A DNA stretch of 64,000 nucleotides from Sporohalobacter salinus. Its GTDB lineage: Bacteria; Bacillota; Halanaerobiia; Halobacteroidales; Acetohalobiaceae. This document shows, piece after piece, positions 47,237 through 57,999 of this stretch; within the stretch, counting starts at the first letter, position 1; every line of letters begins with the position of its first letter. The stretch is taken from contig NZ_JAFBEG010000008.1 of assembly GCF_016908635.1 (NCBI RefSeq), positions 32,482-96,481 on the forward strand, written 5' to 3'. The notes under the pieces were generated by a model that was not told the origin of the DNA, made no database searches, and was given only the letters and a program-made list of their open reading frames with translations. The position numbers and the translations under genes are program-made.

Positions 47237-48238
47237 ATGAACGTTTCTGATCTAAATGAATTCCAGTTAATTAACCATCTGCAAAAAATAATCACCTCTA
47301 ATTCAACTAAAATAGAAGTTGGAAATGGAGATGACGGTGCAGTAATTAATAATACTCCTGGTTATCAAACTATAAACACTACTGATATGTTAATTGAAGG
47401 AGTACATTTCTTACGAAATAAAATTTCTTCTTTTGACTTAGGTTATAAGTCACTAGCAATTAACATTAGTGATATTGTTGCTATGGGAGGAGTTCCTACT
47501 TATGCAACTATTTCCTTAGGACTTCCACCAAATATTGAAGTAGAATATATTGAAGAAATCTATCAAGGTCTTAACAATCTAGCCCAACAATATAATATAA
47601 ATATTATTGGTGGTGATACTACTTCTAGTCCAAAAAACCTAATAATTAATATCAACCTTTTAGGTAAAGTAAAAGAAAATAAATATTTATTACGTTCAAC
47701 AGCCCAAATTGGAAATCATATCCTTGTAACTGGTACTTTAGGAGATTCTAAAGCTGGATTAGAAATTATATTAAATAATAATTATCAACAACTAAAAAAA
47801 GAATATCCTGCCTTAACTAAAAAACACTTCAGACCGATTCCTCGTCTCCAGGAAATGAAATTAATTAAAAAACTCGGAGCAACTGCTATGAATGACATAA
47901 GCGATGGATTAGCTAGTGAATTAAATGAAATTACTACTGCTAGTCAAGTTGGAGCTCAAATTTTTGCAGATAAATTACCTATTTCTCAAACTAGTAAAGA
48001 ATTAGCTGCCAAATTAGATATGTCAGCAAAAGATTACGCTCTATTTGGAGGAGAAGATTATGAACTTCTCTTTACTGCTCCAGCCAACAAAAGTAAAAAA
48101 ATTAAAGTAAATATTGAAAATAAATTGGATACAAAGATATCTATTATTGGTGAAATACTTCCTCCTCAACAAGAAACTAAACTAATTACTCCGAATAAAA
48201 CAATTAAATTAATGAAAGAAGGATTTAAACATTTTTAA
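47237..48238 (+). CDS. thiL: Thiamine-monophosphate kinase
   Basis: The 333-residue ATP-grasp-unrelated PurM-like kinase makes thiamine diphosphate. VGNGDDGAVIN, TTDMLIEGVHF, GYKSLAINISDIVAMGG, IIGGDTTSS and NDISDGLASELNEI are clear ThiL motifs. GGAGGAAATAAA precedes the ATG. It is a single plus-strand gene, divergent from guaB and convergent with porB. Confidence 0.95.
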   Translation: MNVSDLNEFQLINHLQKIITSNSTKIEVGNGDDGAVINNTPGYQTINTTDMLIEGVHFLRNKISSFDLGYKSLAINISDIVAMGGVPTYATISLGLPPNIEVEYIEEIYQGLNNLAQQYNINIIGGDTTSSPKNLIININLLGKVKENKYLLRSTAQIGNHILVTGTLGDSKAGLEIILNNNYQQLKKEYPALTKKHFRPIPRLQEMKLIKKLGATAMNDISDGLASELNEITTASQVGAQIFADKLPISQTSKELAAKLDMSAKDYALFGGEDYELLFTAPANKSKKIKVNIENKLDTKISIIGEILPPQQETKLITPNKTIKLMKEGFKHF

Positions 48239-48296
48239 TATCCTTATACTTTAATAATAACCCCTATTATTTCTTTAGAAAAAACATAAAATAGTA

Positions 48297-48331
48297 AAAA
48301 AAGGGCTAGCCATTTTTGGCTAACCCTTTTT
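48297..48331. terminator. Bidirectional terminator between thiL and porB
   Basis: AAAAAGGG and TAGCCA pair with TGGCTA and CCCTTTTT, with one mismatch and a TTTT loop, giving T-rich exits on both strands. Confidence 0.75.
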
Positions 48332-48340
48332 AATCTTAAC

Positions 48341-49273
48341 TTATTCAGTTTCTCCACAACGGTGAAGGATTTCTTGCCATCTACGATCTGTACGTTCTTG
48401 AATTTCATCAATTAGATATTCATTACCTTCTTTAAATAGATGCTTAAATCTACCCTGTGGCTTTAACCAATCAGTAATTGGTGCTTTCTCTTTTGGATTA
48501 TAATTTAAGTTCCATTCACCATTTTCATACTCATATAGTGGCCAGAAACAAGTATCAGTAGCTGCTCTTAATAAATCCATAGCCTCATCTTCTGGATATC
48601 TCCAACCTCTTGGACATGGAGATAACACATTTAAGAAGGCTGGTCCATCTATTTCAAAAGCTTTTCTAGCCTTTCGAACTAAATCTTTAAAGTTATGTGG
48701 TGAAGCCTGGGCAACATAAGGAATATTATGTGCAGCAATTATATCAGTCAACTCTTTTCTAAATTGCTGCTTACCAGGAATTACTTCCCCAGCAGGACTA
48801 GTAGTTGTACTAGCATTTCTAGGTGTAGCACTAGAACGCTGAATACCAGTATTCATATAAGCACCGTTGTCATAACAAACATAAACCATATCATGACCAC
48901 GTTCCATAGCTCCCGAAAGTGATTGGAAACCAATATCATAAGTTCCACCGTCACCACCAAAAGCTATAAACTTAGTTTCTCCATCAATTTTACCTTGCTT
49001 TTTCAATGAGCGATAAGCAGCTTCTACACCACTAACAGTTGCAGCAGCATTTTCAAAAGCATTATGAATGAAAGAATCTTTCCACGCAGTATAAGGATAA
49101 ATAGTAGTTGAAACTTCAAGACATCCTGTTGCACACCCAACTACCACTGGATCTTCTGTTGCGTGCAAAACCTGTCGAACAATAATTGATGCTCCACATC
49201 CCGAACATAGTCTATGTCCACCAGTCAACCTCTCGTCTTGATGTGACAATTCTTTTAAATTAACTTTAGACAT
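48341..49273 (-). CDS. porB: Pyruvate:ferredoxin oxidoreductase beta subunit
   Basis: The 310-residue subunit binds thiamine diphosphate: GDGGTYDIGFQSLSGA and NGAYMNTGIQRSSATP form the TPP/Mg region, and CSGCG near residue 25 starts the cysteine set for a [4Fe-4S] cluster. With porA, porC and porD it makes a four-subunit enzyme that turns pyruvate and CoA into acetyl-CoA, CO2 and reduced ferredoxin. It is the last gene of the operon. Confidence 0.93.
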   Translation of the reverse strand: MSKVNLKELSHQDERLTGGHRLCSGCGASIIVRQVLHATEDPVVVGCATGCLEVSTTIYPYTAWKDSFIHNAFENAAATVSGVEAAYRSLKKQGKIDGETKFIAFGGDGGTYDIGFQSLSGAMERGHDMVYVCYDNGAYMNTGIQRSSATPRNASTTTSPAGEVIPGKQQFRKELTDIIAAHNIPYVAQASPHNFKDLVRKARKAFEIDGPAFLNVLSPCPRGWRYPEDEAMDLLRAATDTCFWPLYEYENGEWNLNYNPKEKAPITDWLKPQGRFKHLFKEGNEYLIDEIQERTDRRWQEILHRCGETE

Positions 49274-49285
49274 TTATTCCACCTC

Positions 49286-50470
49286 CTATTCTCTTACACC
49301 GAGATAATTTACTCTATTATCGACTTTTCCAGACGCTGTAATTTCTTGTAAATCTTCATAAACAGACACTACATCTTCAACTCTAGTGTCACGACCACCT
49401 AGACCATAAACATAGTTAACTACTTCAACATCACTCTTAGCATCATAAAAAGCACTTCTAACATCAGCAAAAACAGGTCCTCCAGTAGTAGAGAATGTCT
49501 CTGCTCTATCCATTACAGCTAATACATCTAAATGTTTTAGTGCTTCTACAAGTTCTTCAGATGGGAATGGTCTGAATACTCTTAATTTAAGTAATCCAGC
49601 CTTAACACCTTGTTCTCTTAATTGATCAACTGCTACTTTAGCAGTACCAGCAGTAGAACCTAGTGCTAAAATCCCAATCTCTGCATCATCTAATTTATAT
49701 TCTTCAAAGTACTCAACACCGCGACCAGTCATTTCTTTATATTCTTGAGCAACATCAGCTATAACATCTTTAGCATTCTCCATTGCATCAATCTGCTGTC
49801 GCTTATGCTCAAAATAAAAGTCCTGTAAATCCACCGGTCCTACAGTAATTTGATTTTCAGGATCTAATAAAGAATGATCTGGGTTATAATCACCAATAAA
49901 TTCTTTTACATCTTTATCAGCCAATAATTCAGCATTCTCTACCGCATGACTGATAATAAACCCGTCCATATTTACCATAACAGGTAGTCTAACATCTTCA
50001 TGTTCACCAATTCTTATAGCTTGAAGAGCATTATCATAAGCTTCCTGAGCATCTTCAGCATATAGCTGAATCCATCCAGAATCTCTAGCCCCCATAGAAT
50101 CACTGTGATCACAGTGAATATTAATCGGTCCACTTAACGCTCGATTAACTACAGGCATTACAATCGGTAATCTAGTTGACGCAGCAATATATACAACTTC
50201 CCACATTAAACCTAAACCATTGGCAGCAGTAGCAGTCATTGCTCTAGCACCGCCAGCAGATGCACCAACTGTAGCACTCATTGCACTGTGCTCACTCTCT
50301 ACAGTAACAAAATCTGTATCCACTTTTCCGTCCGCAACAAATTGTGAAAATAACTGTACAAGTTCTGTCTGCGGAGTAATTGGATATGCAGCTACAACAT
50401 CAGGATTTATCTGCCTCATGGCATTAGCTAATATTTCATGACCAGTTAAAGCAACTTTATTGGACATATT
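49286..50470 (-). CDS. porA: Pyruvate:ferredoxin oxidoreductase alpha subunit
   Basis: The ATG at 50470 is correct because GGAAGGAGGAAG lies between it and the upstream ATG. The 394-residue subunit has AAYPITPQTELVQLF, TVESEHSAMSATVGASAGGARAMTATAA (seen as two parts around residue 65), and NRALSGPINIHCDHSD, which favour pyruvate over branched-chain oxoacids. The order C-D-A-B is the usual one. Substrate choice is inferred from family similarity. Confidence 0.92.
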   Translation of the reverse strand, partial: NMSNKVALTGHEILANAMRQINPDVVAAYPITPQTELVQLFSQFVADGKVDTDFVTVESEHSAMSATVGASAGGARAMTATAANGLGLMWEVVYIAASTRLPIVMPVVNRALSGPINIHCDHSDSMGARDSGWIQLYAEDAQEAYDNALQAIRIGEHEDVRLPVMVNMDGFIISHAVENAELLADKDVKEFIGDYNPDHSLLDPENQITVGPVDLQDFYFEHKRQQIDAMENAKDVIADVAQEYKEMTGRGVEYFEEYKLDDAEIGILALGSTAGTAKVAVDQLREQGVKAGLLKLRVFRPFPSEELVEALKHLDVLAVMDRAETFSTTGGPVFADVRSAFYDAKSDVEVVNYVYGLGGRDTRVEDVVSVYEDLQEITASGKVDNRVNYLGVRE

Positions 50471-50488
50471 TATTCTTCCTCCTTCCAT

Positions 50489-50800
50489 TTATTCTTCAGT
50501 TGATGGCTCCTCTTTTATCATAGAAATAGCATCAACAGGACATTCATGAGCACAAATTCCACAACCTTTACAATAATCATGATCAAATCCAGTAACTTCT
50601 TCATCTTCCGAAACAATAGCAGAATCTGGACAATAAACCCAGCATCGATGGCAATTAATACACTGATCTTTATCTAATTCTGGACGATGAGTTCTCCAAC
50701 CTCCAGTCTTATATTCAGTAGCATTACCTGACTCTAAAATTAAACCACCTTCTGGAACGTCTTTCCAACCCGGCTTTTGAGCATCCTTTTTTGCAGTCAT
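50489..50800 (-). CDS. porD: Pyruvate:ferredoxin oxidoreductase delta subunit (2[4Fe-4S])
   Basis: The 103-residue ferredoxin-like subunit has two four-cysteine sets, CINCHRCWVYCPDSAI and CKGCGICAHECPVDAI, for two [4Fe-4S] clusters that pass electrons to ferredoxin. N-terminal PGWKDVPEGGLI and GNATEYKTGGWR are typical of PorD. It overlaps porC by one base. Confidence 0.95.
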   Translation of the reverse strand: MTAKKDAQKPGWKDVPEGGLILESGNATEYKTGGWRTHRPELDKDQCINCHRCWVYCPDSAIVSEDEEVTGFDHDYCKGCGICAHECPVDAISMIKEEPSTEE

Positions 50801-51375
50801 TATTCACTCTTCACCTCCTGGTAAGCCCTATCAATTGATTTCAGATTCCCGTCAATAACTTCAGGCTTACTAGCAAACTTCTTCTTAAATTCTTTTTCAA
50901 TTTGTTCTTTAAAGTTATCAAAATCCAATAAGTCAGTTACCTTTACTAAAGCACCTAACATTGGAGTATTTGGAAAAGCAGCCCCAATCTCATCAGTAGA
51001 AATTCCATCAGCATCAACAGTGTAGACTTCTCCATCAAAACCTAATTTCTTCTTGATATCAGCTGGAGAGTTGGTAGTATTAACGATGATTTTACCATCA
51101 GCCGGTACACCTTCAGTTACATCAACAGCTTCTAGTAAAGTAGGATCTAAAACAGTCACTATACTTGGTTCAGTAACCTGACAATGAACTGTAAGCTTCT
51201 CATTACTAATTCTGTTAAATGCTAATATCGGTGCCCCCATTCTCTCTGGACCATACTCTGGAAATGCTTGGATATTCTTGCCTGTCTTAGAAGCAACTTT
51301 ACCCAGTAGAATAGATGCTGTCTTAGCACCCTGTCCTCCTCGACCATGCCAGCGAATTTCTGTTAAATTTGCCAT
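50800..51375 (-). CDS. porC: Pyruvate:ferredoxin oxidoreductase gamma subunit
   Basis: The 191-residue subunit begins LTEIRWHGRGGQGAKTASILL and has FPEYGPERMGAPILAFNRIS, both standard for PorC. It is the first gene of the operon, with AAAGGAGGACTATAG before the ATG. A consensus-like promoter about 400 bases upstream suggests a long leader. Confidence 0.94.
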   Translation of the reverse strand: MANLTEIRWHGRGGQGAKTASILLGKVASKTGKNIQAFPEYGPERMGAPILAFNRISNEKLTVHCQVTEPSIVTVLDPTLLEAVDVTEGVPADGKIIVNTTNSPADIKKKLGFDGEVYTVDADGISTDEIGAAFPNTPMLGALVKVTDLLDFDNFKEQIEKEFKKKFASKPEVIDGNLKSIDRAYQEVKSE

Positions 51376-51883
51376 CTATAGTCCTCCTTTCATATTAAAT
51401 CTTAAATTTTATACTTCTATGAATCAAAATTCTACCCCTGACCTCGACTAAAAATAATCTAAGATCAAGACTTTAAAAACTTAAATGTAATAAAACTTAA
51501 TAATACTTTACACATATTAACATTCAACAGCAATTAGACATTTTCCTGCATAATTTTCAAAGAAACAATTTTCAAAATATTAACTTAAAATTCGAGATAT
51601 TTATTAAAATAATAAAACTTACATCAAGAAAGTCCTCATATAATATTATTGAAGAAATAATTAATTTTATCCAAATAAATTACTTTTTATTAAGTAGAGG
51701 TCTATAGATATTCATAAATTCATAAAAATAAAAAAATTTATTAAACTAAAAATTAAGACTTCCACTCCAAATTATATAAAATTACTAAAAAAATTTCAAG
51801 AGTTAACGTCTCATTTTATCTAAATTATACTTGATAATTCAATCTTAAAAAATACATTCTATTGATATTAACAAAAAATAAAA
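51376..51883 (-). other. Long AT-rich leader region of the por operon
   Basis: About 500 bases without a gene on either strand. On minus, a promoter at 51771-51799 would give a leader near 390 nt. I see no known riboswitch in it and no strong hairpin near its 3' end. Confidence 0.45.
51771..51799 (-). promoter_or_regulatory. Candidate promoter of the por operon
   Basis: On minus, TTGAAA (51799-51794), 17-base spacer, TATAAT (51776-51771). The spacer end resembles that of the serine T-box promoter at 61063-61091. Confidence 0.6.
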
Positions 51884-51902
51884 GCCACCAATTACTGGTG
51901 AC
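51884..51902 (-). terminator. Terminator overlapping the yaaL stop codon
   Basis: On minus, GTCACCA pairs with TGGTGGC and is followed by TTTTATTTTTT. The stop codon of the small gene lies in the loop. Confidence 0.65.
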
Positions 51903-52104
51903 TCTTCAAACGTCTAGCTTTTTTTAACAGATAATTATATTTAGATTCTGCTGCTTCTAACGAATAGATAGCATAATCAATTAAATCAGGATCATCTACG
52001 TTCTCAAAATATTTTCTTGCTTCTATCCATTCCTGTCTAGCATCCTCTAATTCTTCATCGATTGTAGGGCCAATATCTTCTAATGTTACTAATTCTGCCT
52101 TCAT
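51892..52104 (-). CDS. YaaL/DUF2508 family protein, start uncertain
   Basis: The 70-residue frame from ATG 52104 includes EELEDARQEWIEARKYFENVDDPDLIDYAIYSLEAAE and KYNYLLKKARR, matching the small helical DUF2508 proteins found beside recR (YaaL). The ATG has AAGGA directly against it, which is poor. The frame stays open upstream through SSIIDFVNQISGKVNDYYKE to ATT 52167, which is eight bases from AAGGGGG. No NTG start exists in that extension, so an AUU start giving 91 residues is plausible. Confidence 0.75.
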   Translation of the reverse strand: MKAELVTLEDIGPTIDEELEDARQEWIEARKYFENVDDPDLIDYAIYSLEAAESKYNYLLKKARRLKSHQ

Positions 52105-52216
52105 TTCCTTATAATAATCATTAACTTTACCTGATATTTGATTAACAAAATCAATAATGGAAGAAATTTTGATTACCCCCTTATTTGGCTAATAGGGTAA
52201 CCAAAACTACATTAAT

Positions 52217-52816
52217 TTATACTTGTTTTCGACCTTCTAAAGCTTTAGAAAGCGTAACTTCATCAGCATACTCCAAATCTCCACCTACTGGTAGACCATG
52301 GGCAATTCTACTAGCAGTAATTCCTAAAGGATTTAACAAGCGAGCAATATACATTGCTGTTGCCTCTCCTTCTACGTTAGGGTCAGTCGCTAAAATAACC
52401 TCTTCTACCTCTCCTTCTTTAACTCGAGATAGTAAATCTTTAATTTCAATATCATCAGGTCCTACACCTTCCATAGGAGATATAGAACCATGTAGAACAT
52501 GATAGAGACCATTATACTCACCAGTTTTTTCCATAGCAACTATATCTTTAGGACTTTCCACTATACAGATAACAGATTGATTTCGTTCCTCATTACTACA
52601 AATATTACAGCGTTCATGCTCAGTCAAATTATTACAGATATCACAATAACCTATTTTATCTTTAACATCTCTAATAGCCTCAATTAATTCTTCAGCTTCC
52701 TCATCAGAGTCATTCATAATATAGAAGGCTAATCGCTGAGCACTTTTAGGTCCAATACCAGGCAACTTAGTTAATCTCCCAATCAACTTTGCTATTGGTT
52801 TTGCATAATATTTCAT
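52217..52816 (-). CDS. recR: Recombination protein RecR
   Basis: The 199-residue protein has the helix-hairpin-helix [17 protein letters not shown], a four-cysteine zinc site (CDICNNL and CNICSN), and a TOPRIM domain ([29 protein letters not shown]). RecR loads RecA with RecF and RecO in gap repair. The dnaX-ybaB-recR order is universal in Firmicutes. Confidence 0.96.
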   Translation of the reverse strand: MKYYAKPIAKLIGRLTKLPGIGPKSAQRLAFYIMNDSDEEAEELIEAIRDVKDKIGYCDICNNLTEHERCNICSNEERNQSVICIVESPKDIVAMEKTGEYNGLYHVLHGSISPMEGVGPDDIEIKDLLSRVKEGEVEEVILATDPNVEGEATAMYIARLLNPLGITASRIAHGLPVGGDLEYADEVTLSKALEGRKQV

Positions 52817-52832
52817 AACTACTGCCCCTTAA

Positions 52833-53141
52833 TTAAAATAATCCTGGAATATTCATACCTCCAGTTAATTTACCCATTTCTTCAGAAGCCATATCTTGTA
52901 CTTTACGCATAGCTTCATTAGTCGCTGCTAAGATCAAGTCTTCTAACATCTCCACATCATCAGGGTCAACTGCATCAGGTTTAATAGTAATATCTACAAT
53001 CTCCTGTTGTCCATTAGCAACAACTTTAACTACTCCACCACCAGCAGTTGCCTCTACTTTCTTTTCAGCTAATTCTTCCTGCACATCTTCCATCTGAGAC
53101 TGCATTTTCTGTACTTGTTTCATCATCTTGCTCATATCCAT
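52833..53141 (-). CDS. YbaB/EbfC nucleoid-associated protein
   Basis: The 102-residue protein starts [20 protein letters not shown] and has [20 protein letters not shown], the YbaB/EbfC signature. It binds DNA as a dimer with little sequence preference and may help gap repair, as its steady link with recR and dnaX suggests. It lies 20 bases after dnaX. Confidence 0.95.
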   Translation of the reverse strand: MDMSKMMKQVQKMQSQMEDVQEELAEKKVEATAGGGVVKVVANGQQEIVDITIKPDAVDPDDVEMLEDLILAATNEAMRKVQDMASEEMGKLTGGMNIPGLF

Positions 53142-53161
53142 AGTTTTTTCCTCCTTACAAT

Positions 53162-54937
53162 TTAATCTTCTTCTACTTTAATAATTTCACCATCAAAAAC
53201 ATCTAAAACCTCTTTAACCAACGGATCCTCTGCTGCTTTTAAATGACTATCTTTAGCTTTTTTTGAAGTTTTATTACTATAATTAACTTCAGCACTTTGC
53301 TTATCTTTATTTTGGTGAAATTTATTCTTCTCTTCTTGCTTATTCCCACTGTTCTCATACTTATTATTTCCAGAAAAAATTGTCTTTACCTTCAACTCTA
53401 ATCCTAAAACTTTTTTTATTATTTTTTCAATAACTCCAGCTTTTCGATCTACATTATCTTTATGAAATCCATGTTTCTTATTAAAAGCAATAATTAACCT
53501 GTTGCCATCTACAGCAGATAATTTACCTTCTTTTAACATAGCATGAGTTCTTGCTTCATTCTTTTGTAAATACTTTAAAACATCAGTCCAACGCTGTTGA
53601 ATTTTAGAAAGAGATATATTATTTTCTGAAGTATCACGTTTTTTAGTCTTTTCTTTACTCTCTGTTACTTCTTTTTTACTTTCTCTTATTTTTTTATTCT
53701 TATTTATAGACTTACTCTTTTGATTCTCTTTTATAACCTTTTCAGTTTTTTTATTATCAATTAAAACTTGATTAGAAGAGGGCTTAGAAGTAAGAACTTG
53801 ATCCTCTAATCGAGTTAATCTATCCAGAATCCCTTCTTGAGAAGTATCTACCTCTGGTTTAATTAATTTTATAATTCCCATTTCTAATAATACCTGAGGA
53901 TAATTACTCTGTTTAAGATCTGATTCAAGTTCCACTAAGATATTGACTAATCTCAATAATTCTGTAGTTGTTAAATTATTTGACTGTTCTTTTATCTTTT
54001 CAATCTGCTCTTCTGGCAATTCAATTAAATCATCAATTTGTTGACATTCTTTTTCAATTAAGAGATTACGGAAATAATCAATTAATGAATTAACAAACTG
54101 TTGTAAATCTTTACCCTTATTTACTATATCATTAATCAATGATAATCCGCGTTCAACTTGATTATTAGTTATTACTTCCATCATTTCAAAAAGAACTTTT
54201 TGATCTACTAAACCTAAAACTGCAGCTACATCATCCAGTTCAATCTGTTTACCGCTATATGAAATAATCTGATCCAGAAGACTAATCCCATCTCTCATCC
54301 CGCCTTCTGCACTTCTAGCAATAGCTAAAGCTGCTTCAGTAGTTAAATCAATTTCTTCTTGTTGGGAAATAAAGTTTAATCGTTGAACTAAATTTTGAAC
54401 AGATAATCTACTAAAATCAAATCGCTGACAACGAGAAAGAATTGTTGATAATAGTGAATGTGGTTCAGTAGTTGCCAGGATAAAAATTACATACTCTGGA
54501 GGTTCTTCTAATGTCTTTAATAAAGCATTAAAAGCTTCTTTCGTTAACATATGAGCCTCATCTATAATATAAACTTTATAGTTTCCTTCAGTAGGAAAAA
54601 ATTTAACTTTTTCTCTTAATTCTCTAATTTCATCAATCCCACGATTAGAAGCAGCATCAATTTCAATTACATCAATAGAACTGTTTTCTTCTATTTTTTG
54701 ACACGATTCACACTCTCCACAAGGAGATATAGTAGGCCCACCATTACAATTTAATGACTTAGAAAAAACTTTAGCAGTACTGGTTTTACCAGTACCACGT
54801 GGCCCACAAAATAAGTAAGCATGAGCAATTCTATCAAATTTAATAGCATTCTTTAAAGTTTGAATTACACTCTGCTGTCCTACAATATCCTCAAATGTCT
54901 GCGGTCTCCACTTTCGATATAATGATAAATAACTCAT
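53162..54937 (-). CDS. dnaX: DNA polymerase III subunits gamma/tau
   Basis: The 591-residue clamp-loader ATPase has Walker [17 protein letters not shown], a zinc module ([16 protein letters not shown]), [23 protein letters not shown], and sensor [12 protein letters not shown]. Domain III follows, then a Lys/Glu/Ser-rich low-complexity linker (residues about 385-450) and a C-terminal tau-type domain. I saw no clear slippery frameshift site for a gamma form in a quick scan. It is preceded by the SRP RNA. Confidence 0.95.
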   Translation of the reverse strand: MSYLSLYRKWRPQTFEDIVGQQSVIQTLKNAIKFDRIAHAYLFCGPRGTGKTSTAKVFSKSLNCNGGPTISPCGECESCQKIEENSSIDVIEIDAASNRGIDEIRELREKVKFFPTEGNYKVYIIDEAHMLTKEAFNALLKTLEEPPEYVIFILATTEPHSLLSTILSRCQRFDFSRLSVQNLVQRLNFISQQEEIDLTTEAALAIARSAEGGMRDGISLLDQIISYSGKQIELDDVAAVLGLVDQKVLFEMMEVITNNQVERGLSLINDIVNKGKDLQQFVNSLIDYFRNLLIEKECQQIDDLIELPEEQIEKIKEQSNNLTTTELLRLVNILVELESDLKQSNYPQVLLEMGIIKLIKPEVDTSQEGILDRLTRLEDQVLTSKPSSNQVLIDNKKTEKVIKENQKSKSINKNKKIRESKKEVTESKEKTKKRDTSENNISLSKIQQRWTDVLKYLQKNEARTHAMLKEGKLSAVDGNRLIIAFNKKHGFHKDNVDRKAGVIEKIIKKVLGLELKVKTIFSGNNKYENSGNKQEEKNKFHQNKDKQSAEVNYSNKTSKKAKDSHLKAAEDPLVKEVLDVFDGEIIKVEED

Positions 54938-55032
54938 TTTTTCCCCAACCTTATTATGAGAATTATGGGATCCAAGTTTAAATAATTTATAGCTAATATA
55001 AAAATATGTCGTGCATCTATCTTTGCATAATT

Positions 55033-55275
55033 CTTTTTAAGCGTTACTTAAGTAGTTAGCTCCAGTCAGGTACCCCTACGGCACACGAGAAAATTTACTT
55101 ACCGCTGCTCCCTTCCGGGCCTGACGGGATTTGTAAACTCCCGTTGCGTAGGACCCAACCTTCAACGCCACTTACTTAAGCCTGACCTTAAAAAGAAAAA
55201 TGCTCAGATAGACTTCAACCCCGCTATAGCGGATTGCGGGTTACAAGGCACCGCTACCACCCCGTTTAGCACGAC
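55033..55275 (-). ncRNA. ffs: Signal recognition particle RNA (with Alu domain)
   Basis: On minus the 5' Alu part (GTCGTGCTAAACGGGGTGGTA, given here in part, then GCGGTGCC and CCCGCAATCCGCTATAGC) matches the Bacillus-type large SRP RNA. The conserved S-domain loop GTCAGGCCCGGAAGGGAGCAGC follows, and CTTTTTAAG / CTTAAAAAG close the S-domain base. Length is near 243 nt. It lies between a tRNA-Ser gene and dnaX, as scr does in Bacillus. Confidence 0.93.
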
Positions 55276-55346
55276 AAATTTATATTAAGGATTGCTCCTT
55301 TTTAACTTATGATTTTTAAGAATACAAAAATTTTATTTAATTCTAA

Positions 55347-55441
<95 letters not shown>

Positions 55442-55460
55442 ACGTAATCTATATCAAAAT

Positions 55461-55928
55461 TTAATTTATTCTTCCTTGTCGCAAATCTTGAAAAAAAGAT
55501 TTCATTATTTTCTTACATTCATCTTCTAAAATAGCTGATTTAACTTCAAGTTGATGATTAAACTTAGAAGAATTCACTAAGTCTAAAACAGAACCCGCAG
55601 CTCCAGCCTTCAAATCAGTAGTACCATAAACAAGTCTTTCTACTCTAGCTTGAACTAAAGCACCTGCACACATAATACAGGGTTCAACTGTTACATAAAT
55701 GGTACAATTATATAATCTCCAATCTCCTAAATTATTAGCTGCTCTCTTTACAGCTAATATTTCAGCATGAGCAGTTGGATCAGCTAATTTCTCACGTAAA
55801 TTATGACTACGAGCAATGACTTCATCCTCTTTAACTACTACTGCTCCAATAGGAACTTCTGCTTTGTTATAAGCCCTTCTGGCTTCTTCTAAAGCTAATT
55901 TCATATAAAATTCATCATCATTATCCAC
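55461..55928 (-). CDS. tadA: tRNA-specific adenosine deaminase TadA
   Basis: GTG 55928 gives 155 residues starting DNDDEFYMKLALEEA; the longer frame to 55979 would translate the 3' end of tRNA-Arg and is rejected. Zinc and catalytic motifs are DPTAHAEILA (His and Glu) and VTVEPCIMCAGAL (two Cys). TadA converts A34 to inosine in tRNA-Arg(ACG). The gene encoding that very tRNA lies 22 bases upstream on the same strand. Confidence 0.93.
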   Translation of the reverse strand: MDNDDEFYMKLALEEARRAYNKAEVPIGAVVVKEDEVIARSHNLREKLADPTAHAEILAVKRAANNLGDWRLYNCTIYVTVEPCIMCAGALVQARVERLVYGTTDLKAGAAGSVLDLVNSSKFNHQLEVKSAILEDECKKIMKSFFQDLRQGRIN

Positions 55929-55949
55929 TCTATCACCATCTAAATAAAA

Positions 55950-56026
55950 TGGTGCGCCCGGGAGGAGTCGAACCTCCAACCTCCTGATTCGTAGTCAGTG
56001 ACTCTATCCAGTTGAGCTACGGGCGC
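55950..56026 (-). tRNA. tRNA-Arg (anticodon ACG)
   Basis: GCGCCCG / CGGGCGC acceptor arms with ACCA tail, D-arm AGCTCAACTGGATAGAGT, anticodon loop CTACGAA giving ACG, T-arm GGTTCGACTCC. It is the substrate of TadA, encoded just downstream. Confidence 0.95.
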
Positions 56027-56034
56027 TTAATAAA

Positions 56035-56130
56035 TGGCGGAGAAGGAGGGATTTGAACCCTCGCGCCGCACAGATGGCGACCTAACGATTTAGCAAACCG
56101 TCCCCTTCAACCTGACTTGGGCACTTCTCC
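56035..56130 (-). tRNA. tRNA-Ser (anticodon GCT), copy 1
   Basis: GGAGAAG / CTTCTCC acceptor arms, long variable arm, anticodon loop TTGCTAA giving GCT, encoded CCA. Identical to the gene at 56388-56483. Confidence 0.94.
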
Positions 56131-56137
56131 ACAACAA

Positions 56138-56223
56138 TGGCGGAGGGACTGGGATTCGAACCCAGACAGCTTTCGCTTTCACCAGATTTCAAGTCTGGCC
56201 CCTTGCCGTTCGGTCATCCCTCC
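56138..56223 (-). tRNA. tRNA-Ser (anticodon TGA), copy 1
   Basis: GGAGGGA / TCCCTCC acceptor arms, anticodon loop CTTGAAA giving TGA, long variable arm with GAAAGCGAAAGC, encoded CCA. Identical to the gene at 56491-56576. Confidence 0.94.
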
Positions 56224-56387
56224 ACTTTGACTCACTTAAATATTATATAACAAATTATTAAAATTGTCAAGGGTTAATTTTATTTAACTAATTAAAAGCT
56301 CCTCCAATAAATTAATATCTGACATGATTTGCCAAAATAAAAAGATTATCCTCATATCGGACAATCAAAATTGCTCAAAAATTATTA

Positions 56388-56483
56388 TGGCGGAGAAGGA
56401 GGGATTTGAACCCTCGCGCCGCACAGATGGCGACCTAACGATTTAGCAAACCGTCCCCTTCAACCTGACTTGGGCACTTCTCC
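56388..56483 (-). tRNA. tRNA-Ser (anticodon GCT), copy 2
   Basis: Same sequence as copy 1, 353 bases away. The intervening 164 bases carry no gene. Confidence 0.94.
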
Positions 56484-56490
56484 GCAATAA

Positions 56491-56576
56491 TGGCGGAGGG
56501 ACTGGGATTCGAACCCAGACAGCTTTCGCTTTCACCAGATTTCAAGTCTGGCCCCTTGCCGTTCGGTCATCCCTCC
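56491..56576 (-). tRNA. tRNA-Ser (anticodon TGA), copy 2
   Basis: Same sequence as copy 1, also offset by 353 bases. It lies nearest to serS. Confidence 0.94.
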
Positions 56577-56636
56577 TAATAACGCATAGAAAAGTATAAC
56601 ATAGGCTTTATTAATTGTCAATACTATTTATTGAAT

Positions 56637-57917
<1,281 letters not shown>

Positions 57918-57999
57918 TTATTAACCCTCCTTAATTAAATATTATTGTCAATTCTACAATTTATTTTAATTGAATCTATCTAATCTTTATAATTTATAT

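Larger units (their letters stand above)
56035..56576. repeat. Tandem duplication of a tRNA-Ser(GCT)-tRNA-Ser(TGA) pair
   Basis: The blocks 56035-56223 and 56388-56576 contain the same two tRNA genes in the same order and orientation. They differ as far as I can see only in the 7-base spacer (ACAACAA against GCAATAA). The sequence between the blocks is not repeated. Confidence 0.85.
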
